64,000 nt of DNA from Methanobacteriota archaeon (GTDB taxonomy: Archaea; Thermoplasmatota; Poseidoniia; Poseidoniales; Thalassarchaeaceae): assembly GCA_004195615.1 (NCBI GenBank), contig PSPW01000004.1:1737-65736 (forward strand), given 5' to 3'. Within the stretch, counting starts at the first letter, position 1. Each line of letters starts with the position of its first letter. The notes beneath the pieces are model-generated. The model was not told where the DNA came from. It searched no databases and saw only the letters and a list, made by a program, of their open reading frames with translations. A program made the position numbers and the translations under genes. This document shows, piece after piece, positions 27,939 to 38,932 of the stretch.

Positions 27939-28008
27939 GAGGGTGCAAAACCATATCATAATCTAACCCAAATGCTCTGAATTCTTCGCAATAAGCCGCA
28001 AAAGGTAA
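27939..28008 (-). promoter_or_regulatory. Conserved promoter/leader block, copy 2, upstream of the 2865-aa protein gene
   Basis: gagggtgcaaaaccatatcataat identical to 12459-12482, then taaccc...gaattc..cgca.aagccg.aaaag. Confidence 0.7.
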
Positions 28009-28063
28009 GTTTGCGGGTTTCGGATAATCCCAAATTATTCCTCTAGCATACATTGGATGAAGC

Positions 28064-28177
28064 ATGTCCCTCATTGTGCAATTTATGAAGGGTAGGGGTG
28101 GTCGTCCGCGACTTGCTCACGACATTGACAAATCGTTAGAGGCAAAACAAGAGAAACAAGGCCATATTGGCCGATAA
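28064..28177 (+). CDS. Putative 37-aa AT-hook-like microprotein
   Basis: MSLIVQFMKGRGGRPRLAHDIDKSLEAKQEKQGHIGR; GRGGRPR resembles an AT-hook core. Confidence 0.35.
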   Translation: MSLIVQFMKGRGGRPRLAHDIDKSLEAKQEKQGHIGR

Positions 28178-28243
28178 TCCAACAATTGGCAATAGGATAG
28201 CATCAAAGGAGATAGTTGGTCCGACAGCATCCGAGGTGCCATA

Positions 28244-30532
28244 GTGAGCAACAAGCAGCTGCGCGAAGACGCGTTGAATTACCATTCCTCGGAACCAGCG
28301 GGGAAGGTGGCGGTCGTCCCCACGAAGCCTCATGGAACCCAGAGGGACCTTTCTCTAGCCTACTCCCCCGGGGTAGCATACCCTTGCGAAGAAATAAGGG
28401 ACAACCCTGAGGACGCATACCGATATACCTCCAAAGGCAACCTAGTCGCTGTGATTAGTAACGGCACTGCGGTCCTAGGGTTAGGGGACATCGGGGCTCT
28501 AGCAAGCAAGCCTGTGATGGAGGGCAAGGGACTTCTGTTCAAGGCATTCGCCGATATTGACGTGTTCGACATCGAAGTAGATAGGACGGACGTAGACCAG
28601 TTTGTCGAGGCAGTCAAGGCGATTGCCCCTACCTTTGGCGGGATTAATCTCGAAGACATTGGTGCTCCGGAGTGCTTCGAGATCGAGAAGCGTTTGGTTG
28701 AAGAATTGGATATTCCAGTGATGCATGACGACCAGCACGGTACGGCAATCATCTCTGGGGCTGCTCTGCTGAACGGTCTAGAAGTCGTCGGGAAGAAGAT
28801 TGGAAATGTGAATGTGGTGATACTGGGCGCTGGTGCTTCGGCAATCTCGTGTGCGAAGCACTACGTTAGGTTGGGTGTCAAGCCCGAGAATCTAATAATG
28901 CTAGATTCCAAGGGAATTCTGACCTCAAAGAGAATGGCCGATGGGGAGCTAAACGAATACAAATCTGAGTTTACCAGAGATGTTGATGAGGGCGGTATCG
29001 GGGATGCTCTGAAGGGGGCTGATGTATTCCTTGGACTCTCCAAAGGAGGTTTGGTTTCTCCAGAGATGGTTGTTTCTATGACGGAAAATCCCCTAATCTT
29101 TGCTCTAGCTAATCCTGATCCGGAGATTACCCCTGAGCAAGTTGCTAGCGTTCGAGATGATGCAATCGTAGCAACCGGTAGATCGGATTACCCCAATCAG
29201 ATAAACAACGTCCTTGGATTCCCATACATCTTCCGCGGTGCTCTAGACGTCAGAGCAAGTGAAATTACGGAAGGAATGAAGATGGCAGCGACCAACGCAC
29301 TAGCTCAACTCGCAAAGGAGCCGGTTCCCGATGATGTTTCATCGGCATATGGTGGGGAGCAGATGTCATTCGGTCCTGATTATCTAATTCCAAAGCCCTT
29401 CGATGCCAGGGTTCTGATTTGGGAGGCCAGTGCGGTTGCTGAAGCCGCTGTGAATGAGGGGGTTGCCAGAGTATCAAAGCAGGATTTCGATTTGGATAAC
29501 TACAGGGAGAAATTGGAGGCCCGACTCGGCCTAACAAGGTCAATAATGAGGAGGGTGATCAACCAGGCCAAGAGGGATCAGAAGAGGATTGTTTTCTGTG
29601 AAGGAGAGGACCCCACCATCGTCAAGGCTGCCTCTCAGTGTATTGCCGAGAGGATTTGTGTCCCAATTCTTCTCGGTCAGAAGAAGAGGATAGAAGCGGT
29701 TAAGGTTGAGTTGGGTTTGAAATTCGACTGCGAAATCATAGACGTGAGATATGACGATAGGAGGCGAGGTAGCTATGCTGACGAATTGCATCTATTGCGA
29801 GGGAGAAGAGGCATGACCAAAGATGATGCTGTCAGAGAACTGAGATCAACAACTTTCTTTGCACCTATGATGGTCAGGATGGGAGATGCAGATGGATATC
29901 TGGGCGGAGTATCCCACCAGTACCCAGATATCGTGAAACCCTGCTTGCAGATAATCGGTCCGAATCCGGATTCACATCGAATTGTAGGCATGTACATGAT
30001 GACGGTGAATGGTCAATTGATGTTCATCGGAGATGCTACAATCAACATTTATCCCGATGCCAGGACCTTGGCAGAGATTGCGATACAGACTGCAAAGGTG
30101 GCTAGGAGGTTTGGAGTCAAGCCGAAGGTGGCTATGCTGTCATTCTCCAACTTCGGGACTTCTGGAGATCTGAGAACTGACCGTATCGAAGAGGCAATAG
30201 AAATTGTCAAAGAAATTGAGCCTGATTTGGTTATTGATGGTCCAATGCAAGCCGATACGGCTCTGGTTCCCGATATTCAACAAGACTACCCATTCATGTC
30301 CTTCAATGGTCCTGCCAACATCCTAATTTGTCCCAATCTTGCTTCGGCAAATATCGCATACAAGCTTCTGCAGAGAGTAGCTGGAGCAGAGATGACTGGC
30401 CCCATATTGGAGGGTCTCTCGAGACCGGCCCATGTTCTGCAGCGCAGGGACAGTACCAGAGACGTTGTTCACATGGCTGCAATTTGCGCTGTCGATGCTC
30501 AGAGGGCAACCAAGCAGAGGCTAAGCGACTAG
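28244..30532 (+). CDS. maeB: NADP-dependent malic enzyme fused to phosphotransacetylase-like domain
   Basis: [24 protein letters not shown]...[23 protein letters not shown]...[15 protein letters not shown]-terminal PTA-like domain; GTG start. Confidence 0.93.
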   Translation: MSNKQLREDALNYHSSEPAGKVAVVPTKPHGTQRDLSLAYSPGVAYPCEEIRDNPEDAYRYTSKGNLVAVISNGTAVLGLGDIGALASKPVMEGKGLLFKAFADIDVFDIEVDRTDVDQFVEAVKAIAPTFGGINLEDIGAPECFEIEKRLVEELDIPVMHDDQHGTAIISGAALLNGLEVVGKKIGNVNVVILGAGASAISCAKHYVRLGVKPENLIMLDSKGILTSKRMADGELNEYKSEFTRDVDEGGIGDALKGADVFLGLSKGGLVSPEMVVSMTENPLIFALANPDPEITPEQVASVRDDAIVATGRSDYPNQINNVLGFPYIFRGALDVRASEITEGMKMAATNALAQLAKEPVPDDVSSAYGGEQMSFGPDYLIPKPFDARVLIWEASAVAEAAVNEGVARVSKQDFDLDNYREKLEARLGLTRSIMRRVINQAKRDQKRIVFCEGEDPTIVKAASQCIAERICVPILLGQKKRIEAVKVELGLKFDCEIIDVRYDDRRRGSYADELHLLRGRRGMTKDDAVRELRSTTFFAPMMVRMGDADGYLGGVSHQYPDIVKPCLQIIGPNPDSHRIVGMYMMTVNGQLMFIGDATINIYPDARTLAEIAIQTAKVARRFGVKPKVAMLSFSNFGTSGDLRTDRIEEAIEIVKEIEPDLVIDGPMQADTALVPDIQQDYPFMSFNGPANILICPNLASANIAYKLLQRVAGAEMTGPILEGLSRPAHVLQRRDSTRDVVHMAAICAVDAQRATKQRLSD

Positions 30533-32124
30533 ATTGGTTTAGGTCCGGCACTGAGTACTTCCTCTGAGCATCCCTTAGCGTATTGCTCAAAGTTCTCGAT
30601 GAACATCTGGGCGAGTAGATTGGCCACGTTATCATACCGATTCTCGTCCTCCCAAGTACCCATGGGCTGAAGGATTCTATCGGGAACTCCCTCACAGGTG
30701 GTGGGGATTTCAAAACCGAATCTCTCGTCTTTGACGAAGACGACGTTCTCGAGATCTCCATTGATTGCGGCATTGAGTAGACTCCTGGTCCAGCTAATCT
30801 TGATGCGGCTGCTCGCATCCGCTCCACCGGCAATCCAACCAGTATTGATCAACCAGCACTTGGCGTTGTTCTCTCTGATCTTTTTCGATAGTAAATCGGC
30901 ATACGTACTTGGATGCCTGGGCATGAATGGCGCTCCGAAGCATGTTGAGAACGTTGCTTGTGGTTCTGTGACTCCGATCTCCGTTCCTGCGACCTTGGCG
31001 GTGTATCCAGACATGAAGTGGTATGCAGCCTGCTCGGGGTTTAGCTTTGACAGAGGAGGCAGGACTCCGAAGGCATCGCAAGTTAGGAAAACCACATTAT
31101 TCGGATTCCCGGCCATGGAATCTGGAGTTCGATTCTCTATGAATTCAATGGGGTATGAGCCCCTAGTGTTCTGAGTCAGTGACCCATTGTCAAAGTCGGG
31201 AGTTCCGTCTGCATTCAGGACAACATTCTCAAGAATTGAGCCACGCATCCTAGTGGTAGCGAAGATTGCGGGTTCATCCTCTTCTGATAGTCGAATCAGT
31301 TTTGCATAGCATCCGCCTTCAAAGTTGAAGATTCCATTGTCTGACCATCCGTGCTCATCATCCCCCACGAGAGCTCGATTCGGGTCTGCTGACAGAGTGG
31401 TCTTCCCTGTTCCAGAAAGACCGAAGAACAGTGCTGAATCGGTTCCATTGGTGTTGGCTGAGCAGTGCATTGGGAGTAGGCCCTTGGTCGGGAGAATATG
31501 ATTCATGATTGTGAAGATGGCTTTCTTTATTTCTCCAGCATAATGGGTCCCGCCAATGATCACGAGACCCCTATCGAGAGCAATGATGATGAAGGTGTCA
31601 GAATTGACGCCGTCACTCATACTAGACTTTAACTCGGGGGCATGAAGGATGGTAAATTCAGGTATGTGGGATGGAAGTTCGTCCTCCGAAGCGCGAACGA
31701 ACATGTTGTGCATGAAAGCTGCATGCCATGCCTTCTCTGTAACTAGTCTAACTGGCATTCTGTAGTCTGGATCAACCCCACAGTATGCATCTTTGACGAA
31801 TAGGTTCTCTGTGGAGTTTAGATGTGTTTGGGTCTTGGCTAGTAGCCTCTCAAAAACGGCTGGTGCAGTGGGCCTATTCACTTCCCCCCACCATACTTCC
31901 TCTGCCATTCCGGCCTCATCAACGATGAATCTGTCATTTGGTGAACGTCCTGTTCGCTCACCCGTTACTGCAAGGAGTACCGAATCGGCGGTTAGCCTAG
32001 CCTCTCCGAGTTCGACTGCTTTTGTTTGGAGTTCTTCGGAATCCATGTTCCAGTGGACCTTCCCCCTCGGCTCCAAACCATGCTGAGATAATTCGACAGT
32101 CCTGCCATGAGAGGAACTCTGCAC
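30529..32124 (-). CDS. pckA: Phosphoenolpyruvate carboxykinase (ATP)
   Basis: FFGLSGTGKTTLSADPNRALVGDDEHGWSDNGIFNFEGGCYAK; RSPNDRFIVDE; GYTAKVAGTE. Confidence 0.95.
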   Translation of the reverse strand: MQSSSHGRTVELSQHGLEPRGKVHWNMDSEELQTKAVELGEARLTADSVLLAVTGERTGRSPNDRFIVDEAGMAEEVWWGEVNRPTAPAVFERLLAKTQTHLNSTENLFVKDAYCGVDPDYRMPVRLVTEKAWHAAFMHNMFVRASEDELPSHIPEFTILHAPELKSSMSDGVNSDTFIIIALDRGLVIIGGTHYAGEIKKAIFTIMNHILPTKGLLPMHCSANTNGTDSALFFGLSGTGKTTLSADPNRALVGDDEHGWSDNGIFNFEGGCYAKLIRLSEEDEPAIFATTRMRGSILENVVLNADGTPDFDNGSLTQNTRGSYPIEFIENRTPDSMAGNPNNVVFLTCDAFGVLPPLSKLNPEQAAYHFMSGYTAKVAGTEIGVTEPQATFSTCFGAPFMPRHPSTYADLLSKKIRENNAKCWLINTGWIAGGADASSRIKISWTRSLLNAAINGDLENVVFVKDERFGFEIPTTCEGVPDRILQPMGTWEDENRYDNVANLLAQMFIENFEQYAKGCSEEVLSAGPKPI

Positions 32125-32262
32125 CTAACTTCCCCTGTTGTTCCGAGTAGCATCAAGTCTTCAAGCGTTACGGCTTGGAGAATAATTCCTCCTAATCATT
32201 AACGTTCCAATCAAGCCCCATTAGGGGATGTGATTATGCAATACATGCTCTGTTGCGGAGCG

Positions 32263-35200
32263 ATGGCAGGTGATGATACTCCAGACAAGATCATCCGAGA
32301 AAGGGAGTTCAAGCTTCCATCGGGAATAGACATCAGAAACCTCCAGTTTTCTACAGAAGAGGAAACAGAGGAGGTTTTCGATGTAGAATCCGAGGATATG
32401 GATGATGCTATTGGAGACATCTTCGATCCCTTCTCGGAGCCTAGTGGAGATTCACCGGGCACGATTAGGAAAGATGGCAGTGTGGATAATCCGCCAGAAA
32501 AAGATCTTGTTTCTCAGATTGCGATAGAGGGCGAAGAGAGAGTTAACTGGGTAATCATGGTCTCAATGATTGTCCTATACAGTGCGATTAGCATACAAAT
32601 TGGAAGGACTTTTGATTCCGTTGTTGGAACTCTGTTACTCATATCACTAGCAGCGTTAGGATTTGGATTGGGGGAAACCTGGGTCCCCAAAGAGGGAATG
32701 AAGTTGCTGGGAGTAACTTGGGTAATCATATCAATGAAGGTCCTATATGGTCTTGCAATAGAGCTCAGACATTGGGAAATCATCGGAGATGATCTGTCTC
32801 TCGGAGTGGTTTTGTTGCTCTTGGTTGGAGTCAATATTTTTGTCGCTTACAGGCATGATCACGATGCTATCGCCGCTCAATCCACTCTTGTTCTGCTTGC
32901 CATCGGTTCGACTGCTGGAACAGAATTTGGAGAGGTGGGAGTTGCTGGGATGATCCTGGTGGCAACGATAATTTTTCATGGAATTGCTCTAAACAGAAAT
33001 TCGGGCAACCTAGCCTCACTTGGGATAGCATCATCGAATCTATGGATAGGTATGCATGCGGTTACTTCCCGGTTTTCGGTTGGACCTCTGGATGTGCTGC
33101 CTATTGAGGGGCCATTGCTACTTTTCTTACTTCTAATGGTCGTGACATCGATGAATGCATACATGGTCACGAAATTCGCTAAGGAGGAGAACTGGTTTTC
33201 GAAGGGTTTCGAGACATTGGGCTTGGGGAAACCTGGACTATGGGGGGTCTCCACATCGCTCGGTATGATTGGGGCATTGCTGGCCGTTGCTTCGAATAGA
33301 GAGGACTTGGGTTATGCATTGGGGATGGTCACCTTCCTTGGGGGGGCATTTGGAGGATCTTATCTTGTCGTCAGAGGTGTGGAGTCTAGGCGAGTGTATT
33401 CGCCGCTAGTCGTTTCCGCAACGATACTGACGATAATTCTGCTAAATGGGGAGTTGGTCAGAGGAACTCTCGGTGTATCTCCATACCAAGTCTTCACTCT
33501 GGTTGGAGCTTCCACCACAGTGGCGATAATACTCAGGGACCAGGATAGTGTTACTGACAGGGTGCTTTGGATTGGCTCGGTTGTTATTTTGGCGATATTG
33601 GTACTGCTTGTGCCGACTGGATCCTCCTCGGACGAAGATGGTGGGTTCATGCTATTGGGAATCCTCTCAGTCCTCCACATTGGAACTGCTTCTCTGGCAA
33701 TAAAGAGGAGCTCGCCCTCTCTCTCGGGGGTGACGGTACTTCTCCCTTGGTCGTGGATTCTGGTTGAGAAATTGGTTGAAGAGACTGTGCGCACAGTCAT
33801 GCTCGCAAACGATATGTCGGATTATAATGGGGCCATTCACCTCGAAACCACACCTCTGGCAATTTATCTTGGGCTGGCATCGGTCCTTCTTTTCGTAGTG
33901 AACTCAAGAATGGGAGAATCTGGGGTAAATTTGGCATCTGGTTTCCTCGGCATCACTGAAATTTCTGCTACTATCAGAGACTCTGGTCTGCTCAATCTTT
34001 GGAGCATAGGACTCTGGTTGCCAATGGTAACGATTCTTCTATTGGCACAATTTGGTGGTTTCACTACTGTTTCTTTGGTGGCATTGCTTGCACTATTGTC
34101 TGGATTGCACATTACGAGTTTCATTCAAGGTCTCAGAAATGGGAATGAAGGTGGAATTGTATGGATTTTAGCACTGACTTTCTTGGTCATCCAATGGAGG
34201 CATGGACTTGACGAAGCGATGATTGTTCTGATGTGCATTTCAGTTGCTTCGATTCTACACTTTGGGGGAGATTCCATCTTCAGCCTTGGAATAGGAATGA
34301 TGTCTGTCCCAATGCTTGTCTTCAGCACTGGCAGAGATTCTACAAATGAATTGATGACTCCGGATTGGTTCTACGAATTGAATGATGGGTCATTCGTTGG
34401 TTCGTTTCCAGAAACCGAAGCATTTGCTCTGTTGAGCAGCGCAGTGATGGTTGCAGTATTCCTACCAAGGATTGAGACTATGGAGACTATTCTGAAACCC
34501 GCATTCTCGGCATTGATCCTAATAGTCATCACAAATGTACTCACAATGGGATCGAACGATATTCTACTTCAGATTGCGTCTGTGATTTTGTTTGTGGGAA
34601 CTTCAATTTGGCTTATTTCGAAGGGAGAGATTAGGTCTGAGTTGCGGACAATAGCAAAGAGGGATTCAATTGTGAGTATGGTTACTGAGAGCTCGATTTC
34701 GCCAAGTGGATCACTGTCTACTTACCACCCCAAAGTAGCAGAGATGGGAGAGCTTCGGAGGAAGAAGAGAGAGCTATCCAATACGGATGATGTGACAGAG
34801 CTTCTAACTTCTGAGATCACTCACACGCCGATTGTAGGCCTAGTTGTTCTAGCGATTGTGATGGCCAGTTCAACCCTGAGTTCGGCTATGGGTTCAGGAC
34901 CCTTGGTTCTGGTTACTTCGGGGACTTTCTGCTGCATCATCGTTTTCCTGATAAGAAATCGAACTAGAGGGCTAGAGTTAGAATTGCCTCACTTTCTTGG
35001 AATGGAGATGCCGATTGCACTGACAATAGCCGGTGTATGCATGATTCTGGTATCGGGTCACGTTTTCCCACCTGGTAGCAGTTCGCACAAGTTGCTAGAC
35101 ATGGCTGTTGTTTCTGTACTGATGTTAGTTCTCTTGATGATCTCCCTGTTGCATCAGAAGAATCTTCTAGACAGGATTTCCATCGCTATTGACTGGTTTA

Positions 35201-36000
35201 TTCTCCCCCTATTGCTGGCTCGTCTAGTGGCGGTTGCATTGGGAGGGGCTCTTCCACCTCCAATGCTGGTGGATCCCTTCGACGGCGATCAATTAGAATG
35301 GACTGGTCCGTGGTTGCTTCTGGAATCTATTCTAGTTCTATGCGTATTGGTTGGTTACTGGGTGGATGAGAAGAGAGAATCCCTAGGGAGGGAGAATAGG
35401 GACAATGGTATTGGAATTGGATCTCGTTGTTTAGCAGTTGTGATGTTATCTTTCGGTCCTGCGGGACTGCTCGCTGCTTCTAGTGCCTCTTTTCGTAGTA
35501 TTAGGAATTCCCAACCATCGGGCCTTGGGATTGCCCTTCCTGCTGGAGTTCTAGCATGTTTTACTCTCTCGGCTTGGAATGAATCATTGCTGGGTTCTTT
35601 CGGCGAACTGGTTCTGCTTCTTGGAGCGGTGGTAATGGTGACTTGTGCACTCTCCGTCCCCCTTAATCTTGAGAAGTGGACTGTTACTCTGGCCATTGAT
35701 GGTCATTTGTTCGTAATCTCAGGGGCAATTCTAGTGGGAATGGTGGGTGGTTTCGAACTCCCGATACTTCTGATATTGATGTCTACCACGGTATGGGTTG
35801 TCGGTATTCTGCAACTTAGGAAGACGCTGAGGGTTTGGGGATTTGCAGATTTAATCGCGGCTCTCCTCTGCTCGTTTGTATTTGCTTCCAAGGGGGTCGA
35901 TCAATACGACATTTTGCTGGGGATGACTGCTCTGGCGTTGGAGTTAGGAATCATTGCTTGGCTCGGATTATCAAATCAGGATGAAATGCGCAGGGGCTAG
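32263..36000 (+). CDS. Very large polytopic membrane protein, unknown family
   Basis: ~1245 aa with ~30 hydrophobic segments after an acidic N-terminus; ATG 32263 preceded by ggag. Confidence 0.7.
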   Translation: MAGDDTPDKIIREREFKLPSGIDIRNLQFSTEEETEEVFDVESEDMDDAIGDIFDPFSEPSGDSPGTIRKDGSVDNPPEKDLVSQIAIEGEERVNWVIMVSMIVLYSAISIQIGRTFDSVVGTLLLISLAALGFGLGETWVPKEGMKLLGVTWVIISMKVLYGLAIELRHWEIIGDDLSLGVVLLLLVGVNIFVAYRHDHDAIAAQSTLVLLAIGSTAGTEFGEVGVAGMILVATIIFHGIALNRNSGNLASLGIASSNLWIGMHAVTSRFSVGPLDVLPIEGPLLLFLLLMVVTSMNAYMVTKFAKEENWFSKGFETLGLGKPGLWGVSTSLGMIGALLAVASNREDLGYALGMVTFLGGAFGGSYLVVRGVESRRVYSPLVVSATILTIILLNGELVRGTLGVSPYQVFTLVGASTTVAIILRDQDSVTDRVLWIGSVVILAILVLLVPTGSSSDEDGGFMLLGILSVLHIGTASLAIKRSSPSLSGVTVLLPWSWILVEKLVEETVRTVMLANDMSDYNGAIHLETTPLAIYLGLASVLLFVVNSRMGESGVNLASGFLGITEISATIRDSGLLNLWSIGLWLPMVTILLLAQFGGFTTVSLVALLALLSGLHITSFIQGLRNGNEGGIVWILALTFLVIQWRHGLDEAMIVLMCISVASILHFGGDSIFSLGIGMMSVPMLVFSTGRDSTNELMTPDWFYELNDGSFVGSFPETEAFALLSSAVMVAVFLPRIETMETILKPAFSALILIVITNVLTMGSNDILLQIASVILFVGTSIWLISKGEIRSELRTIAKRDSIVSMVTESSISPSGSLSTYHPKVAEMGELRRKKRELSNTDDVTELLTSEITHTPIVGLVVLAIVMASSTLSSAMGSGPLVLVTSGTFCCIIVFLIRNRTRGLELELPHFLGMEMPIALTIAGVCMILVSGHVFPPGSSSHKLLDMAVVSVLMLVLLMISLLHQKNLLDRISIAIDWFILPLLLARLVAVALGGALPPPMLVDPFDGDQLEWTGPWLLLESILVLCVLVGYWVDEKRESLGRENRDNGIGIGSRCLAVVMLSFGPAGLLAASSASFRSIRNSQPSGLGIALPAGVLACFTLSAWNESLLGSFGELVLLLGAVVMVTCALSVPLNLEKWTVTLAIDGHLFVISGAILVGMVGGFELPILLILMSTTVWVVGILQLRKTLRVWGFADLIAALLCSFVFASKGVDQYDILLGMTALALELGIIAWLGLSNQDEMRRG

Positions 36001-36046
36001 TCTTGAAGTGCCAACGTTGATGACGGGCGGGTAATTCTACAGTCTC

Positions 36047-37009
36047 GTGACGAGGTCGTGGATATCGGACACCCCTGACGAGATTGAGCACCCCCCCATA
36101 CCTCTGGGACTAAACAATATGACCATACCTAGGGCGGCGCTAGTCTTGTCCGTAATCACTGGATTGGGCTTGTTAGTGTCCACCATCTGGGTGGGCCTAT
36201 CGGCAAAGGCCTTCCTAGAGGATATAGAGGCATCTTTCGGAACTACCGATGTTGAAATTCTGAAGGAAGACGGGCGTTGGTTATGGGAAGTTGGGTTGCT
36301 TTTTGACACGTGTTCCCCCAGGGAAGATGACTGGCAGTGGCCGAATTCCCTTGCAGAACAAGATGATGTTTTTCTTCTCCCGGGAGAGCTGCGTTGTGAC
36401 TGGCAGCATCAGGGAGAGGGGGATTCTGCGAGCATAGTGGTTCACAATAGAGGAAATCAGACTCTCAATCTTGTATTGGAGATTAGCGGAGGGGGAGTAG
36501 TCTTCGCTGCAAATAGTCAACCATATCTCATAATCAACGAGTTGGACGCGAATGACAGCACCATTATGGAAATCTCCCTCATTGAGCCCGTATCTGAGCG
36601 TGAGATTAGTGTTACAGCCACTCACATTTCTGTTCTTCAAGCCCAAGTTAGATTGGATGTGAGCATCTTTCAGGATACTGAGAGCAGGGATATCCACATC
36701 CAAGACGGTGATTCCGTGGAAGTTCACTATACGGTATGGGATGCAGATACAGGTGAAGAGCTAGATCAGGGAACTTGGGTGGAAACTGCTGGGGAACCGT
36801 GGTTTTCGATCGAAGGTTTTGGTTGGTCGGCGATAGGCCTTGATATCGACAATGACAGGGGAGGAGGTTTTCCCATTCTTGCTACCGGGACATCTCACGT
36901 GACACTTCTCCCACCCCCAATAGCATATGGAAATAGCGAAGGTCACGAACTAGAGGAGACTTGGTTGAGATTCGAATTGAAGTTGGAGAGAGCGCCAATC
37001 TCTGAGTAA
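36047..37009 (+). CDS. Membrane-anchored protein with FKBP-like C-terminal domain
   Basis: N-terminal TM; GDSVEVHYTVWDADTGEELDQGTW...WSAIGLDIDNDRGGG...PPIAYGNSEGHEL resembles an FKBP fold. Confidence 0.55.
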   Translation: MTRSWISDTPDEIEHPPIPLGLNNMTIPRAALVLSVITGLGLLVSTIWVGLSAKAFLEDIEASFGTTDVEILKEDGRWLWEVGLLFDTCSPREDDWQWPNSLAEQDDVFLLPGELRCDWQHQGEGDSASIVVHNRGNQTLNLVLEISGGGVVFAANSQPYLIINELDANDSTIMEISLIEPVSEREISVTATHISVLQAQVRLDVSIFQDTESRDIHIQDGDSVEVHYTVWDADTGEELDQGTWVETAGEPWFSIEGFGWSAIGLDIDNDRGGGFPILATGTSHVTLLPPPIAYGNSEGHELEETWLRFELKLERAPISE

Positions 37010-37045
37010 TTGTCGCGAAAGTGACTTGACTAAGTTCCAACAGGA

Positions 37046-38353
37046 ATGGTCATGGAAGGAGAGGAGCATGTGCCCATCGTTCCATCAAAGAGAGGGGTGA
37101 CCAATGCGAAAAAGAAGATTAAACCCGAGGCTTCCAGAAAGGGTGAGCCTACATTCTTCATGAACGAGGAGATGAAGAGGCTATCCACCCCATGGTCTGT
37201 TGCTTCCATAAGGGCCGGACAGATTGACCCTCTTTCCATACCTGCTGGGGTGATACTTGACGCAGCTGCTGGCTCGGGAGTTCAACTGATCGCTTTCTCG
37301 AAGATTCTGAAGAGGCCAGCACTAGGTATTGAATTAGACAAGGAGGTTGCCAAGCTGTGTGCTGCAAATATGCAACTCAACTCTGAAGGCGAAGTACAAC
37401 GCTCGCTTGACCGAGTCTTAGTGGGAGATGGACGTGCTGCTGAATCTGCAATTGCAACCTACTGGGCCAGCCTAAGAGATGCTGGTACGCGAGCCCACCC
37501 CCCCATAGCAATGCTTCACCTTGATCCAGCTAGACCAAGGGATACACAGAACCACAGCCTTGACGAGATGGAGCCAGATATCAAGGCGATTCTGAAGGCC
37601 TGGAGCACCCGTTTACAGATTGGACCTAAGGGTCCGGCGGTGCTGCTGGATCTATCTCCTAGACTTGATTCTGTACAACGAGCCATGGTTGATGGTATCC
37701 TTGAGACGACCTTTCCTGGGACTTCATGGACATGGGAGTGGCTTAGTAGGGGGGGAGGGAGAATTGATCGGCTCTCGGTTTGGGTTGGTTCTCTTTCATC
37801 GAATAGTTCGAACAGATGCATCAGAGTTGGGAGGAAGAATATCATTGCAAGCATCGAAGGAGGGGGAGCAGGGGCTAGCACATCTTCGTTCAATAGCGTA
37901 CTGGAAATTCCTCGAGGAGCCTACTTGACAATAGTTGATCCTGTGCTAATAGAGAGTGGCCTCCAAAACTCCTGGCACAACAAGGCAGTTGCGAGTGGGA
38001 CGGGAGCATCTTGGGTTAGAACGGAAGGAAGGAGGCCGATCCTAATCCATACTGATGAGATCTCGGAAGATGATGAGGTTCGGGGATTCGTTGTAGCTAC
38101 CGGGCGAATTGTGCAACACAGGCTCTCCGCCCCGGAATTGAACACCATAGACCAAGTTGCATCATCTGTAGCGAAAAAGGGAATTTCGAATATTACTCTT
38201 AGATGCAATCTAGACCCAGAAACACATCCAACCCTCCAGAGGAGGATTACTAGAGAGTTGAAAGGCGTTGAAGGTACAAAGGGTTTCATGGTTGACATGG
38301 ATCTGCAAAGGCCCACTGGAACTCAGAAGTTGTATGTCGTTTGCAAGGAGTAG
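37046..38353 (+). CDS. Class I SAM-dependent methyltransferase, THUMP-like
   Basis: GVILDAAAGSGVQLIAFSK...ALGIELDKEVAKLCAANMQLN...MLHLDPARPRDT. Confidence 0.75.
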   Translation: MVMEGEEHVPIVPSKRGVTNAKKKIKPEASRKGEPTFFMNEEMKRLSTPWSVASIRAGQIDPLSIPAGVILDAAAGSGVQLIAFSKILKRPALGIELDKEVAKLCAANMQLNSEGEVQRSLDRVLVGDGRAAESAIATYWASLRDAGTRAHPPIAMLHLDPARPRDTQNHSLDEMEPDIKAILKAWSTRLQIGPKGPAVLLDLSPRLDSVQRAMVDGILETTFPGTSWTWEWLSRGGGRIDRLSVWVGSLSSNSSNRCIRVGRKNIIASIEGGGAGASTSSFNSVLEIPRGAYLTIVDPVLIESGLQNSWHNKAVASGTGASWVRTEGRRPILIHTDEISEDDEVRGFVVATGRIVQHRLSAPELNTIDQVASSVAKKGISNITLRCNLDPETHPTLQRRITRELKGVEGTKGFMVDMDLQRPTGTQKLYVVCKE

Positions 38354-38455
38354 GGGCACTACAAGGAAATGGACATGTCCAATCGGTTCAAATAGGGACT
38401 GTAGTTCGCGAGGATGCCCAAAAGGCCACCGAAAGGTGAACACGGGGGAACCGTA

Positions 38456-38923
38456 ATGTCGAAAGTGAACGAAGCAGAACTTGGAGATGACTTCTCTTAC
38501 ATAGTCAGAATTGCTGACACTGACATTGATGGATTGAAGACCATTACGTATGGTCTTGCATCCGTCAAGGGTGTTGGAATTAGGACTTCAATGATGATTT
38601 GCAGACTGTCTGGCATAGACGGCAACAGACTAGGTGGCCATCTGTCAACCGATGAACAGGATCAACTCAGGAAGGCGATTGACGATTACGCGACCAATGT
38701 GCCTTGGTGGATGGTGAATCGGCAGAGGGATTTGGAATCGAATGAAGATGCCCACATCATTGCTAACGAAGTGAGCATGACCAAAGACGATGATGTGTCG
38801 AGGCTCGCTGAGATCAAGACTTTTCGCGGAATGAGGCACAGGAGCGGTCACAAGGTCAGAGGCCAGAGACTCCGGTCAAATGGTCGAAGGGGCTCTGCAC
38901 TGGGCGTCGAGAGGAAGAAGTGA
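38456..38923 (+). CDS. rps13: Ribosomal protein uS13
   Basis: DFSYIVRIADTDIDGLKTITYGLASVKGVGIRTS...RGMRHRSGHKVRGQRLRSNGRRG. Confidence 0.93.
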   Translation: MSKVNEAELGDDFSYIVRIADTDIDGLKTITYGLASVKGVGIRTSMMICRLSGIDGNRLGGHLSTDEQDQLRKAIDDYATNVPWWMVNRQRDLESNEDAHIIANEVSMTKDDDVSRLAEIKTFRGMRHRSGHKVRGQRLRSNGRRGSALGVERKK

Positions 38924-38932
38924 GCTGAGACA

